Part shown: positions 24,701-32,757 of the stretch, piece after piece
How positions within the stretch are numbered: position 1 is the first letter of the stretch
How the letters are laid out: each line of letters begins with the position of its first letter
DNA from: RGIG8748 sp045646525
Lineage (GTDB): Bacteria > Bacillota > Clostridia > UMGS1810
Length of the DNA: 54,147 nucleotides
NCBI GenBank assembly: GCA_045646525.1
Contig: JAZRKX010000047.1
Coordinates: 1-54,147 of the forward strand
Direction of reading: 5' to 3'
Translations under genes and position numbers: made by a program
Notes under the pieces: generated by a model
The model's database searches: none
The model's input: the letters and a program-made list of their open reading frames with translations, nothing else
Told to the model about the DNA's origin: nothing

Positions 24701-25291
24701 ATAATCTATAAGACCCTTTAAGTCTTCGTAATCCATAACCTCAATCTTCTGGATTTCGTGAGATGTTCTGAAACCGTCGAAGAAGTGGAGGAAAGGAACT
24801 CTGCTCTTAATGGAAGCTAAGTGAGCTACACCGCCAAGGTCCATAACTTCCTGTACGGAGCCTGAAGCAAGCATTGCAAAGCCTGTCTGACGGCAAGCCA
24901 TAACGTCCTGATGGTCACCAAATATGTTAAGAGCGTGAGCAGCAAGAGCTCTTGCACTTACGTGGAAAACTGTGGGGAGTAATTCACCTGCAATCTTGTA
25001 CATATTGGGAATCATAAGGAGAAGACCCTGAGATGCTGTGAATGTGGTTGTGAGAGCGCCTGCCTGAAGAGAACCGTGAACTGCACCTGCAGCACCTGCT
25101 TCGGACTGCATTTCTACAACGTCTACAGTCTGACCGAAGATGTTCTTTTCGCCTCTGGCACTCATTTCGTCTACAACTTCTGCCATTGTAGATGACGGAG
25201 TGATAGGATAAATAGCAGCAACTTCCGTAAACGCATAGGATACGTATGCGGCAGCATTGTTACCATCCATGGTTTTGAATTTCTTTGCCAT
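21773..25291 (-). CDS. nifJ: Pyruvate:ferredoxin (flavodoxin) oxidoreductase, single-chain
   Basis: A 1172-residue homodimeric enzyme that oxidatively decarboxylates pyruvate to acetyl-CoA and reduces ferredoxin, central to anaerobic energy metabolism. Domains in order: pyruvate-binding domain starting near residue 10 (AYVSYAFTEVAAIYPITPSS), transketolase C-like domain, gamma domain, two 4Fe-4S clusters (CIQCNQCSLVCP and CLGCGVCAQVCP, about residues 690-760), the proximal-cluster cysteines in CAGCGGTPYIK, and the TPP site GGDGWAYDIGYGGLDH ... EVYSNTGGQSS. Length equals the family's usual size. An AGGAGG site and a good promoter precede it, and codon choice is more restricted than in neighbours, both fitting high expression. 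Confidence 0.97.
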   Translation of the reverse strand: MAKKFKTMDGNNAAAYVSYAFTEVAAIYPITPSSTMAEVVDEMSARGEKNIFGQTVDVVEMQSEAGAAGAVHGSLQAGALTTTFTASQGLLLMIPNMYKIAGELLPTVFHVSARALAAHALNIFGDHQDVMACRQTGFAMLASGSVQEVMDLGGVAHLASIKSRVPFLHFFDGFRTSHEIQKIEVMDYEDLKGLIDYDALKAFKDNALNPEHPVLRGTAQNSDIYFQGREASNKFYDAVPDVVADYMKEISKITGRQYAPFTYYGAKDATKVIVAMGSVCEAIEETIDYLNAAGEKVGVVKVHLYRPFSSKYFFDVLPETVEKIAVLDRTKEPGSLGEPLYLDVCNLFYGKASAPVIVGGRYGLGSKDTTPTQIVAVFNNLDAAQPKNGFTIGIVDDVTNLSLELPAKVNAAPEGTTRCKFWGFGSDGTVGANKDAIKIIGDNTDLYAQAYFDYDSKKSGGVTMSHLRFGKKPIKSTYLLDEADYIACHKPAYLHQYDILEGLKKGGTFLLNCVWTPEELDEKLPANVKRYLAENEIEFYTINAVDVAVKVGLGPNRINMVTQSAFFKLANVIDFEEAVVLIKNAIKKTYGKKGDEIVNMNCAAVDGAIEALKKIDVPASWKDAKDEAKDDSERPAFIKNIVDPVNAQRGNKLPVSTFVGIEDGTFETGTSAYEKRGVAVNVPTWIADKCIQCNQCSLVCPHAAIRPVLLTDEEAAGKPAGFDTLKATGFEGKQYRMQVSVLDCLGCGVCAQVCPKAAIEMNPIDSQYEQVPNWDYAMTVPTKQDEIDISKNIKNSQFAQPMLEFSGACAGCGGTPYIKLITQLFGGRMMVANATGCTSIWGGSAPSMPYTKNAEGKGPAWANSLFEDNAEFGLGMVKANQKIRNTLKMRMESVMDAVKSELAEAFKAWIAGMDDAAASKAAAKDIAALIGAEDMTNPAIKEIADRTDFLVKRSQWVFGGDGWAYDIGYGGLDHVIASGEDINIFVVDTEVYSNTGGQSSKATPTGAVAKFAASGKKVKKKDLGMIGTTYGYVYVAQIALGANPAQALKAIREAEAYNGPSLIIAYAPCINHGIKAKGNMANSIAEEKKAVETGYWHLWRYDPTLAEAGQNPFQLDSKEPTGKVIDFLMGENRYLMLQKAYPDIAGEIFAKAEKDLLERYENYKRMAKAYND

Positions 25292-25344
25292 GTTTTAATG
25301 ACCTCCTATTTGAATTTATTATAAAAATATAATTAACCTTACTA

Positions 25345-25373
25345 ATTATAGCACAACATCCCCGGGAATTCAA
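25345..25373 (-). promoter_or_regulatory. Promoter of nifJ
   Basis: Minus-strand TTGAAT (25368-25373), 17-base spacer, TATAAT (25345-25350). Confidence 0.75.
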
Positions 25374-25548
25374 ACTATTTTTTTGTATTGGGCAGTAATT
25401 TCGATGTTTTTTTGCATTTTTGTTAGAATTGAATAATTTTGTTTGGGATACAATATTAATTTCATCTTTTTTTTGTGTTTTTTGTGTAGATATATTGTAA
25501 AAAATGTGTTATACTACATACATATTACAATAAGCGAGGTGATATCCC

Positions 25549-27318
25549 ATGGCATTTGACGGTATAGTTGTGCACTCTGTTGTGCAGGAGCTTAATTCTC
25601 TTCTTGCCGACGGCAGAATAGACAAAATACATCAGCCCGAAAAGGATACGGTAACTATAGGCATACGCACACGAAACGGCGCATACAGACTTCTTCTGTG
25701 TGCAAATCCGTCATATCCGAGAGTGCACCTTATGTCCGAAACGATGGAAAATCCTCAGACTCCGCCCATGTTCTGCATGCTTATGCGCAAGCACATAGGA
25801 AGCGGGAAAATAACGCTTATAGACCAACCTGATTTTGAAAGAATAATCCGCATACACATAGAAAGCTATGACGAAATGGGATTTCTCGCCCAAAAAGTTC
25901 TCATATGCGAGCTTATGGGTAAGCACTCCAACATAATACTTACAAATGCCGAGGGTAAGATAATAGACTCGGTGTATCATGTGGATTTTTCGGTAAGCGG
26001 TGTCCGTCAGGTACTCCCGGGGCTTATATACACTCCCCCGCCGCCGCAGAATAAACTAAATCCCCTTACGGCATCCAAAGAAGATATAAAAGCTTGTCTT
26101 ACAAAGGACAGCGTGCCTCTTTACAGGCGGCTTATGGACACATATTCGGGCATAAGTCCCATAATGGCAAGAGAGGCGGTATTCCGCGCCTGCGGATTTA
26201 CCGACAAATCGGGCGAGGATGCCACAGCCGAAGAGATAGACAAGACTGCCTATATATTCTCTGTAATGCTGCAAAATGTAAAGGACGGCAAGCTCTCTCC
26301 GTGCACGGTGTCGGATTCGCAATCGGGCAAGCTTATAGACTTCAATGCCCTTGGAATAACCCAGTACGAAGATATGGCAGAGGTAACATCGTATGACAGC
26401 GCAAACGAAGCGGCAGAGTCTTTTTATATAAAAAAATCATCCATGCAGAGCCTCAAACAAAAAAGCATGGACCTTATAAAGTTTGTATCGAGTGCACTTG
26501 ACAGATGCCGCCGCAAACTGCAGATACAAAACGAAACTCTGCAAAAAGCAAAAAACAAAGATAAATACAAGGTGTACGGCGACCTTATAACCGCCAATAT
26601 ATACAGAATAAATCAGGGCGAAAAGACTCTCACCTGTGAGAATTTCTACTCCGAAGAGTGTGAGAGCATAAGCATACCGCTAAAGACAGACCTCACACCC
26701 TCGCAAAATGCCCAGAGCTACTACAAAAAGTACAACAAAGAGAAAACGGCAGAGGAAGAAACCCTGAAACAAAAGGAACTCAATTTGAGGGAAATTGACT
26801 ATCTTGAATCGGTAAATGAGTCCATTGAGCTTGCAGAAAGCGGCGCCGAGATTGCCATGATACGCCGTGAGCTTACAGAGGGCGGCTACCTCAAAAACCG
26901 CGGCGGCAAAAAACAGATGAAAAAACCAAATGCGCCAAAGCCTATGCACTTTGTATCCGATGACGGCTACGACATATATGTGGGCAAGAACAATCTGCAA
27001 AATGACTATGTAACCCTTAAGCTTTCCCGAAGCACAGACATATGGTTTCATACCAAGGATATACATGGCTCGCACGCCATAGTCCGTACTCCCGATGCTA
27101 TGCAGGTGCCCGACCGCACGTATCTTCAGGCGGCATCTATTGCGGCATACTACAGCAAGGCACGTGCCTCAAAGAGTGTGCCTGTGGACTACACCGAGGT
27201 AAAGAATGTAAAAAAACCATCAGGTGCAAAGCCCGGTATGGTAATATATGTAAATTACAACACAATTTATGCCGACCCCGATGAAGAACTGGCAAAAAGA
27301 CTTTTGCAAGACCTGTAA
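25549..27318 (+). CDS. rqcH: Rqc2 homologue RqcH (NFACT family, ribosome quality control)
   Basis: A 589-residue protein that binds stalled 50S subunits carrying peptidyl-tRNA and adds C-terminal alanine tails. Domains: NFACT-N from residue 1 (MAFDGIVVHSVVQELNSLL, then GRIDKIHQPEKDT), a helix-hairpin-helix region, a long coiled coil (about residues 285-445), and NFACT-R near the C-terminus with GYDIYVGKNNLQNDYVT and DIWFHTKDIHGSHAIVR. The family was earlier annotated as fibronectin-binding protein FbpA. GAGGTGAT is the ribosome site. MutS2/RqcU, another factor of the same process, is encoded at the right end of the window. A TATACT at 25510-25515 is a possible -10 element without a clear -35. 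Confidence 0.93.
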   Translation: MAFDGIVVHSVVQELNSLLADGRIDKIHQPEKDTVTIGIRTRNGAYRLLLCANPSYPRVHLMSETMENPQTPPMFCMLMRKHIGSGKITLIDQPDFERIIRIHIESYDEMGFLAQKVLICELMGKHSNIILTNAEGKIIDSVYHVDFSVSGVRQVLPGLIYTPPPPQNKLNPLTASKEDIKACLTKDSVPLYRRLMDTYSGISPIMAREAVFRACGFTDKSGEDATAEEIDKTAYIFSVMLQNVKDGKLSPCTVSDSQSGKLIDFNALGITQYEDMAEVTSYDSANEAAESFYIKKSSMQSLKQKSMDLIKFVSSALDRCRRKLQIQNETLQKAKNKDKYKVYGDLITANIYRINQGEKTLTCENFYSEECESISIPLKTDLTPSQNAQSYYKKYNKEKTAEEETLKQKELNLREIDYLESVNESIELAESGAEIAMIRRELTEGGYLKNRGGKKQMKKPNAPKPMHFVSDDGYDIYVGKNNLQNDYVTLKLSRSTDIWFHTKDIHGSHAIVRTPDAMQVPDRTYLQAASIAAYYSKARASKSVPVDYTEVKNVKKPSGAKPGMVIYVNYNTIYADPDEELAKRLLQDL

Positions 27319-27363
27319 TTTTCATAAAATATAGATAAAATTTAAAAAAATCTCAATTTTTAC

Positions 27364-27392
27364 TTGATTTTTAAAAAATTGTATGGTAGAAT
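27364..27392 (+). promoter_or_regulatory. Promoter of rpsT
   Basis: TTGATT (27364-27369), 17-base spacer, TAGAAT (27387-27392). Confidence 0.7.
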
Positions 27393-27432
27393 ACACATTA
27401 TGTTGATAAATAATGCCATTGGAGGTGAAACT

Positions 27433-27699
27433 ATGCCTAATATTAAATCCGCTAAGAAGAGAGTTTCGGTTATAAAGACCAAGACCTTAAGAAACCAGAT
27501 TATCAAGACTAACTTAAAAACTTGCATAAAGAAGTTCGAAGAGTGTGTTGCTAATAATGATGCAGCAAGCGCTGTAGAAGCATGCAAATTAGCATTCAAG
27601 AAGATAGACCAGGCAGTTGCTAAGGGTATTCTTCACAAGAACACAGCTTCCAGAAAGAAAGCACAGCTTTCCGTTAAGCTTAACAAAATCAGTGCTTAA
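27433..27699 (+). CDS. rpsT: 30S ribosomal protein S20
   Basis: An 88-residue basic helical protein binding 16S rRNA. It begins MPNIKSAKKRVSVIKTKTLRN, typical of S20, and ends in KNTASRKKAQLSVKLNKI. The start at 27433 follows GGAGGTGAAACT; an in-frame upstream extension to 27364 would begin inside the promoter and is excluded. The gene is monocistronic, with promoter and terminator adjacent. Confidence 0.97.
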   Translation: MPNIKSAKKRVSVIKTKTLRNQIIKTNLKTCIKKFEECVANNDAASAVEACKLAFKKIDQAVAKGILHKNTASRKKAQLSVKLNKISA

Positions 27700-27713
27700 T
27701 AAATTAGTCAAAA

Positions 27714-27742
27714 AGAGCCGCAACGATGCGGCTCTCTTTTTT
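27714..27742. terminator. Bidirectional terminator between rpsT and dpaB
   Basis: Perfect 9-bp stem AGAGCCGCA/TGCGGCTCT, loop ACGA, with T-runs on both strands. Confidence 0.88.
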
Positions 27743-27747
27743 TATTC

Positions 27748-28329
27748 TTACCTTAAAAGTATCGGTTGAAGCTGCTTGGCGTCCAATGCATACCGTAGTG
27801 TTTCGGGGATTTGACTCATATCCGCAACAAGCGACTGCGGTTTGCCCGAAAAATCATCCTGACCGAAAGGAACAAAATACACATTCCGCGCCGGAAGTAA
27901 CAACCCGATGTTTTTGGCGTTGGCGCCAAGGCCGTCATTTGTAGATACTGCGATTATAAGCGGTCTTTGGTTCCTTAGGTTTGCCTTGGCTGCCATAGAT
28001 ACTGTAGAATCGGTAACTCCGTTTGCAATCTTTGCCAGGGTGTTTCCTGTACACGGTGCTATTACAAGAGCGTCAAGATATGCCTTGGGTCCTATAGGCT
28101 CGGCAGCCTTTATAGAGTTTATAATCTTGTTTTTTGTGGTGTCTTCAAGAAATTCTATAAATTCACTGGCTTTGCCAAAGCGGGTATCCGTTGCATATGC
28201 CGCCTCACTCATTATGGGAAAAACCTCTGCACCAAGCTCACATAGTTTTGTCACCTGTGGCAAAACACGGGAAAAGGTGCAGAAAGAGCCGCATATGGCA
28301 AAGCCGATTTTCTTTCCCTCTATTGTCAT
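27748..28329 (-). CDS. dpaB: Dipicolinate synthase subunit B
   Basis: A 193-residue flavoprotein-like subunit (SpoVFB) that, with subunit A, makes dipicolinic acid in the mother cell during sporulation. It begins MTIEGKKIGFAICGSFCTF, the flavoprotein-fold start, with PLDALVIAPCTGNTLAKIANGVTDS-type segments typical of SpoVFB. The start at 28329 is preferred; a longer frame to 28452 lies within dpaA. AGAGGGG precedes the ATG by about eleven bases. The dpaA stop is 5 bases upstream, so the pair is an operon. Confidence 0.95.
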   Translation of the reverse strand: MTIEGKKIGFAICGSFCTFSRVLPQVTKLCELGAEVFPIMSEAAYATDTRFGKASEFIEFLEDTTKNKIINSIKAAEPIGPKAYLDALVIAPCTGNTLAKIANGVTDSTVSMAAKANLRNQRPLIIAVSTNDGLGANAKNIGLLLPARNVYFVPFGQDDFSGKPQSLVADMSQIPETLRYALDAKQLQPILLR

Positions 28330-28334
28330 AATGT

Positions 28335-29180
28335 TCAAATCCCCTCTGTGTTTTTCACTCCTTGGCATCGGTACATTCGCTGCAGCGCCTTTGCCGCCGC
28401 AATGCCTGCGGAGCGCGGTGCACTTTTTAAGGGGATTCCCGGAAGATAACAAAGATTAAGACCGTATTTTTTGCACATATCCTTTGGCACATAGCCCGGT
28501 CTTGCAGAAAGGTCGACAATAAGCGTTCCCTCTCCCGCAGTGGCAACAATGCTCTCGGGAAATATATCCGCGGGGATTGTATTCACCACCGCATCATAGC
28601 CTGCAAAGCTCGGAAGCGTGTCTGTTACCTTGTGGCCGCGCATAGAGAAGAATGTTCTCTGAAGCTCTCTTCGTGCATACACATCTGTAGTGCACGGCGC
28701 ATTTGCAAGAAGCGCGCAAAGCGCCTTGGATATCCTGCCGCCTCCCAATACAAGAATCTTCATACCGCAAAGCGATATGTCTGTGTTTTCTATTATGGTG
28801 CAGATCGCACCCTCGGCGGTATAGAGTGCATTTTCTGTCTGAAATATTTCGTCCTCGGAATAGTCGAGTGCAGTTATGCCGAAGCTTGCCGCAAGGGCAA
28901 TATCCGAAGAGGTAAACCTGCCGCCGAAAAGATACGAGCCGCTTTTCATAGCCGACAAAAGCTCGGGGAAGTCCAGCGTCTTATCACTGCGGGGCATATA
29001 TACTATACCGTCCTTTAACGCAGGAAGTCCAAGAACTACGATACCGCATCTTTTGGCATCCTTAAGACTCTCGCCCTCTTTGCCCTGCCCGAAGCCTATC
29101 ACCCTGTAGCCGCAAGAGGCAAAATACTCTTTTATATATTCTGAACGCACATCTCCGCCGCAAACAAAAATGCTTTCCAC
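28335..29180 (-). CDS. dpaA: Dipicolinate synthase subunit A
   Basis: A 281-residue NAD(P)-binding subunit (SpoVFA) of dipicolinate synthase. A Rossmann motif MKILVLGGGRISKALC lies near residue 140, with VVNTIPADIF and LIVDLSARPGYV downstream, all typical of the family. The start is taken as GTG at 29180, seven bases after GGGAGG; the ATG at 29210 would place the ribosome site inside the gene. The product chelates calcium in the spore core, so the organism should form endospores. A sigma-K-like promoter lies just upstream. Confidence 0.93.
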   Translation of the reverse strand: MESIFVCGGDVRSEYIKEYFASCGYRVIGFGQGKEGESLKDAKRCGIVVLGLPALKDGIVYMPRSDKTLDFPELLSAMKSGSYLFGGRFTSSDIALAASFGITALDYSEDEIFQTENALYTAEGAICTIIENTDISLCGMKILVLGGGRISKALCALLANAPCTTDVYARRELQRTFFSMRGHKVTDTLPSFAGYDAVVNTIPADIFPESIVATAGEGTLIVDLSARPGYVPKDMCKKYGLNLCYLPGIPLKSAPRSAGIAAAKALQRMYRCQGVKNTEGI

Positions 29181-29208
29181 ACAAATCCCTCCCAAAAAGT
29201 ACATTGTC

Positions 29209-29235
29209 ATAATATGCCTTCTGGGAGGGAAGTGT
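29209..29235 (-). promoter_or_regulatory. Sigma-K/E-like promoter of dpaAB
   Basis: Minus-strand CATATTAT (29209-29216) matches the CATAnnnT -10 of mother-cell sigma factors, with AC (29234-29235) 17 bases upstream as in sigma-K promoters. In Bacillus subtilis the homologous operon is sigma-K controlled. Short motifs, so moderate support only. Confidence 0.45.
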
Positions 29236-29255
29236 GTCTTTTATATTCAGTATAA

Positions 29256-29507
29256 TCATCTGAAAAATCTTCCGATTATCGGAATGGAATGTAAATACAA
29301 TTTTTTTAATTCCTTTTTCCAGTAAATATATTTGTCTCCGTCTTCACATCGCTTAATTTCCATTTTTATGTATTCGCGTTTTTCTAAAAACGGAACAACA
29401 TTATTAATCCAAATCACAATTATAATAAAAAACAAAATAATTGCAGATAAAAATAATATTATGTCAAATCCCCTGTAGTTGTCATTCATTTGTGTAATTA
29501 ATACCAC
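29256..29507 (-). CDS. Small single-pass membrane protein, unknown
   Basis: Up to 83 residues: a short N-terminus, a strong transmembrane segment (IILFLSAIILFFIIIVIWI) and a basic, aromatic cytoplasmic tail (REYIKMEIKRCEDGDKYIYWKKELKKL). The start is uncertain: GTG at 29507 or ATG at 29489, both with weak ribosome sites. It is more AT-rich than its neighbours. No family recognised; it could be a real small gene or a chance frame. Confidence 0.45.
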   Translation of the reverse strand: MVLITQMNDNYRGFDIILFLSAIILFFIIIVIWINNVVPFLEKREYIKMEIKRCEDGDKYIYWKKELKKLYLHSIPIIGRFFR

Positions 29508-29594
29508 CGTTCTTTTAATGATGTTTTTTCATAAGTGTCAATAAAAATATGCCTGCAACATAATTGAACTTATGTGGCTTTTAGTCATTGCAAA

Positions 29595-29843
29595 TCAATC
29601 ATTTATAGCTTTTTTAATTGCTCTGGCAAGCTGGTCGGGACAGGATGTGCCCTTGCCGCCGCAACTTATACCCTCAAGAAGCTCAATTATTTCGTGTGCA
29701 TCTCTGCCCTCGCAGAGCTTTGCAATACCCTTGGTATTGCCTGCACATCCGCCAAAGAAATTAACATTGGAAATTATATCGTTTTCCATATCAAAGGTTA
29801 TCTGCATGGAGCAGACACCCATGGGGTTGTATGTATATGTCAT
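29595..29843 (-). CDS. TSCPD domain protein (TIGR03905-like)
   Basis: An 82-residue protein with the whole TSCPD domain: YNPMGVCSMQITFD, FFGGCAGNTKGIAKL and GISCGGKGTSCPDQLARAI. The conserved cysteines suggest metal binding. The domain also occurs at the C-terminus of some ribonucleotide reductases; the stand-alone form has no established role. AAAGGG precedes the ATG. It follows the lipoprotein gene by 3 bases and so is part of that operon. Confidence 0.9.
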   Translation of the reverse strand: MTYTYNPMGVCSMQITFDMENDIISNVNFFGGCAGNTKGIAKLCEGRDAHEIIELLEGISCGGKGTSCPDQLARAIKKAIND

Positions 29844-29846
29844 TTT

Positions 29847-30452
29847 TTATTCCCTTTCTATATTTACTACGCTTTCCTGCGATATGCCCGTTGTTGAGGC
29901 TTCATATATTACAAATCTGAATCCGTTGTATGTTACCGAATATGTATTGCATTCGTACATGGCATCAAATCCCTCGCTGAGAACCTTGCCTACGGCTTTT
30001 TCAAGAGCTTCTGCATTGCAGACCTCCGCATCCTCCAAAAGCATGTAAAGAGGCACGCCTATACTGTTGCAGGCGCCAAGAGGTATATAGCTGTTGTCCG
30101 AAGAAAAATCATAATTTTCGAATGCGTACCATACATTCTCGGGGCCGAATCTGTAAAGAGGTCCGTCTGCCCAGAGGTTTTCGGACATTGCGCCCTTAAC
30201 ATCAGCTATCTCGCTGCTTGTTTTACCTATAAGGGCAAGCCAGCTTTCGTCTATCATTATTCTCTCAGTTTCTTTGGGCTCTTCCTCGTCTTCCTCGGGC
30301 TCGGCATCTTCGTCTGAATAGCCTTTGGTAAGCTCTGCGGTTGTTTCTTTCTTTTCTTTTATGTCTTCTTTTTCCACCGATACATTCTCGGATGTGCAGC
30401 CTGCAAAAAGGCAGAGTGCCAGAACAAGCATAAGTGAAACAAGCTTTTTCAT
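29847..30452 (-). CDS. Putative lipoprotein of unknown function
   Basis: A 201-residue protein starting MKKLVSLMLVLALCLFAGC, a signal peptide with a lipobox (FAGC). A highly acidic linker (about residues 45-65, Glu/Asp-rich) follows, then a compact domain of about 130 residues with the segments ESWLALIGKTSSEIADVKG and GPENVWYAFENYDF. The start at 30452 has AGGAG seven bases away and is 1 base after the stop of the transferase gene. Function unknown; surface-exposed by prediction. Confidence 0.82.
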   Translation of the reverse strand: MKKLVSLMLVLALCLFAGCTSENVSVEKEDIKEKKETTAELTKGYSDEDAEPEEDEEEPKETERIMIDESWLALIGKTSSEIADVKGAMSENLWADGPLYRFGPENVWYAFENYDFSSDNSYIPLGACNSIGVPLYMLLEDAEVCNAEALEKAVGKVLSEGFDAMYECNTYSVTYNGFRFVIYEASTTGISQESVVNIERE

Positions 30453-30453
30453 A

Positions 30454-31521
30454 CTATTTCTCCTCTTTCTTCTCTTCATTTAGTTTTTCCATGTGAATTC
30501 TGTGGTTGTGCGAATATACCTTGTACGCAAAACCGCCGAATGCTATGACCGTAATTACAAATACTGCCGCAGTATATGCGCCCACCTCGAGCACAACAAC
30601 CGCACTTAAGGCAAGTATAGAGGTTATTACATAAAGTATGGCAACAGTCTGCTTCTGCGAAAATCCCATGTCCATGAGCTTGTGATGAAGATGTCCTCTG
30701 TCGGGAGACATGATGGGCTTTTTGTTCCATATACGGCGCACAATGGCAAAAGCCGTATCAAACAGGGGAAGCCCCAGTATAAGAAACGGAATGATAAAGG
30801 ATATAACCACATACCCCTTAAACAATCCCTGTATACACACAATGGAAAGCATATACCCCAAAAAAGTGGAGCCCGTATCGCCCATGAAGATTTTGGCGGG
30901 GTTGAAGTTATACGGAAGAAATCCGAGGCAACCGCCCGCAAGAGCCGCCGCTATAAGCGCCACCTGCATTTCGCCTGCAAGTATGGCTATAAAAAAGAGT
31001 GAAAATGTTGCTATGGACGATACCCCTACAGCCAGACCGTCGAGTCCGTCTATGAGATTAACTGCATTTGTTACCGCAACTATCCACAGTATTGTTATGG
31101 GTGCGGCAAATACACCGAGCGATAAAATTCCGCTTTCGTTTATAAATTCAGGTACACTTATATACTCTATTACTACTCCGTGGCAAACCACGATTATTGC
31201 CGTAACTATCTGTACCGCAAGCTTGACCTTTGCGCCAAGTTGCTTAACATCGTCCACTATGCCGAGCGATACTATTATAAGAGAGCCTATGAGTATGCCT
31301 TTAAGCTGTGTATCTACAGGTATACAGCTCAGCACAGCTATAAGGAAGCCGTAAAAGATAGCAAGCCCGCCCATACGCGGTATGGGATGGTCGTGCACCT
31401 TTCTCTCTTCGGGAATATCCACCGCCCCGATTTTGTATGCAATTATCCTTACAAAAGGTGTTGTAGCAAGCGACACACCAAAGGCAAGGCTGAAACACAG
31501 AATAAGTTTTATAATATCCAT
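30454..31521 (-). CDS. WecA/TagO-type undecaprenyl-phosphate sugar-1-phosphate transferase
   Basis: A 355-residue polytopic membrane enzyme of the MraY/WecA superfamily with about eleven hydrophobic helices. Diagnostic motifs: KVHDHPIPRMGGLAIF near residue 40, NAVNLIDGLDGLAVG (catalytic Asp-Asp region), PAKIFMGDTGSTFLGYML, and the cytoplasmic RGHLHHKLMDMGFSQKQ loop typical of WecA/TagO rather than MraY. It loads GlcNAc-1-phosphate onto undecaprenyl phosphate to start teichoic-acid or secondary cell-wall polymer synthesis, the polymer that SLH domains bind. It is the first gene of an operon with the lipoprotein and TSCPD genes. Confidence 0.92.
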   Translation of the reverse strand: MDIIKLILCFSLAFGVSLATTPFVRIIAYKIGAVDIPEERKVHDHPIPRMGGLAIFYGFLIAVLSCIPVDTQLKGILIGSLIIVSLGIVDDVKQLGAKVKLAVQIVTAIIVVCHGVVIEYISVPEFINESGILSLGVFAAPITILWIVAVTNAVNLIDGLDGLAVGVSSIATFSLFFIAILAGEMQVALIAAALAGGCLGFLPYNFNPAKIFMGDTGSTFLGYMLSIVCIQGLFKGYVVISFIIPFLILGLPLFDTAFAIVRRIWNKKPIMSPDRGHLHHKLMDMGFSQKQTVAILYVITSILALSAVVVLEVGAYTAAVFVITVIAFGGFAYKVYSHNHRIHMEKLNEEKKEEK

Positions 31522-31536
31522 TTATCGTTCCTCAAA

Positions 31537-32538
31537 TTAAAAAGGTCTGTCTACAAAGCCGACTTTTCTCTTTACCTTGCTTAAAGTTCTGTTTGAAAGC
31601 TTATATGCTCTCTCGGCACCCGATTTGTATATGGCTTCAAGATAATCCTTGTTTTTGCGCAGGTCCTCATATTTTTCACGGATGGGTGCGAGCTCATCTG
31701 CCACAACCTCGCCTACAGCCAATTTAAATTCACCATAGCCTTTGCCTGCAAATTCTGCCACGGTTTCGTCTATTGTCTTGCCTGTTACGGCAGAGTATAT
31801 ATCTATTAAATTATTTATTCCCGCCTTACCCTCGCGGTATGCAATTTCGCCCTCGGAGTCGGTAACTGCCTTTTTGAACTTACGCATTATGGTATCTTTG
31901 TCGTCCAGTATGGATACAAAGCCGTTTACATTGGGGTCGGATTTACTCATCTTGCTTGTGGGGTCCTGAAGACTCATAACCCTAGCTCCCTCCTTGGGAA
32001 TAAAGGGCTCGGGAACTGTAAATACATCGCCGTAGATGTTGTTGAATCTTACGGCAATATCCCTTGCAAGCTCAAGGTGCTGCTTCTGGTCCACACCCAC
32101 GGGCACAAGGTCTGTCTTATAGAGCAGGATATCAGCCGCCATAAGTACGGGGTAGGTAAAAAGTCCTGCGTTTATATTGTCCTCATGCTTGGCGCTCTTG
32201 TCCTTAAACTGTGTCATACGCGAAAGCTCGCCCATGTATGTAAAGCAGTTTAATATCCACGAAAGCTCGGCGTGGGTAGACGAATGCGACTGGAAGAACA
32301 CTATGTTCTCCTCGCCGTCAATACCCGCAGCAAGATACTGACACAAAAAGTCCATACATCTCTTGCGAAGCTCTGAACTGTCCTGCCTTACCGTAATGGA
32401 ATGCAGGTCAACAACCGAGAAAATACAGTTGTAATCCTTTTGAAGATTTACCCAGTTTTTGAGCGCTCCCACATAGTTTCCCAGTGTAATGCAGCCTGTA
32501 GGCTGGATTCCGCTGAATATTGTCTTTTTATTTTCCAT
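31537..32538 (-). CDS. trpS: Tryptophanyl-tRNA synthetase
   Basis: A 333-residue class I synthetase charging tRNA-Trp. HIGH-equivalent PTGCITLGNYVG (residues 13-24), KMSKS in PTSKMSKSDPNV (about 193-200), and the tryptophan-binding GVDQKQHLELARDI are all present; length is normal. AGGAG lies seven bases before the ATG. A promoter lies at 32582-32610, divergent from prs. No T-box is seen in front of it. Confidence 0.97.
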   Translation of the reverse strand: MENKKTIFSGIQPTGCITLGNYVGALKNWVNLQKDYNCIFSVVDLHSITVRQDSSELRKRCMDFLCQYLAAGIDGEENIVFFQSHSSTHAELSWILNCFTYMGELSRMTQFKDKSAKHEDNINAGLFTYPVLMAADILLYKTDLVPVGVDQKQHLELARDIAVRFNNIYGDVFTVPEPFIPKEGARVMSLQDPTSKMSKSDPNVNGFVSILDDKDTIMRKFKKAVTDSEGEIAYREGKAGINNLIDIYSAVTGKTIDETVAEFAGKGYGEFKLAVGEVVADELAPIREKYEDLRKNKDYLEAIYKSGAERAYKLSNRTLSKVKRKVGFVDRPF

Positions 32539-32581
32539 GATAATTCTCCTGAAATTGTTTGTGTTTGCAAATCATATACTA

Positions 32582-32610
32582 ATTATAACCAACTGCAGAC
32601 AAAATAGCAA
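32582..32610 (-). promoter_or_regulatory. Promoter of trpS
   Basis: Minus-strand TTGCTA (32605-32610), 17-base spacer, TATAAT (32582-32587). Confidence 0.7.
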
Positions 32611-32683
32611 GAGCTTTCGGGTATATTGACTCTTATTTTTTATCAAATAGTGTAATTTTTTTTGGAAATTTGACCTGTTAATA

Positions 32684-32712
32684 TTGAAATGCTTTTTAAA
32701 ATATGGTAATAT
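32684..32712 (+). promoter_or_regulatory. Promoter of prs
   Basis: TTGAAA (32684-32689), 17-base spacer, TAATAT (32707-32712), about 45 bases before the GTG start. Confidence 0.65.
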
Positions 32713-32757
32713 TGTATCGGAATGAATAAAACGCCCAATACATAGGAGGAAATTATT

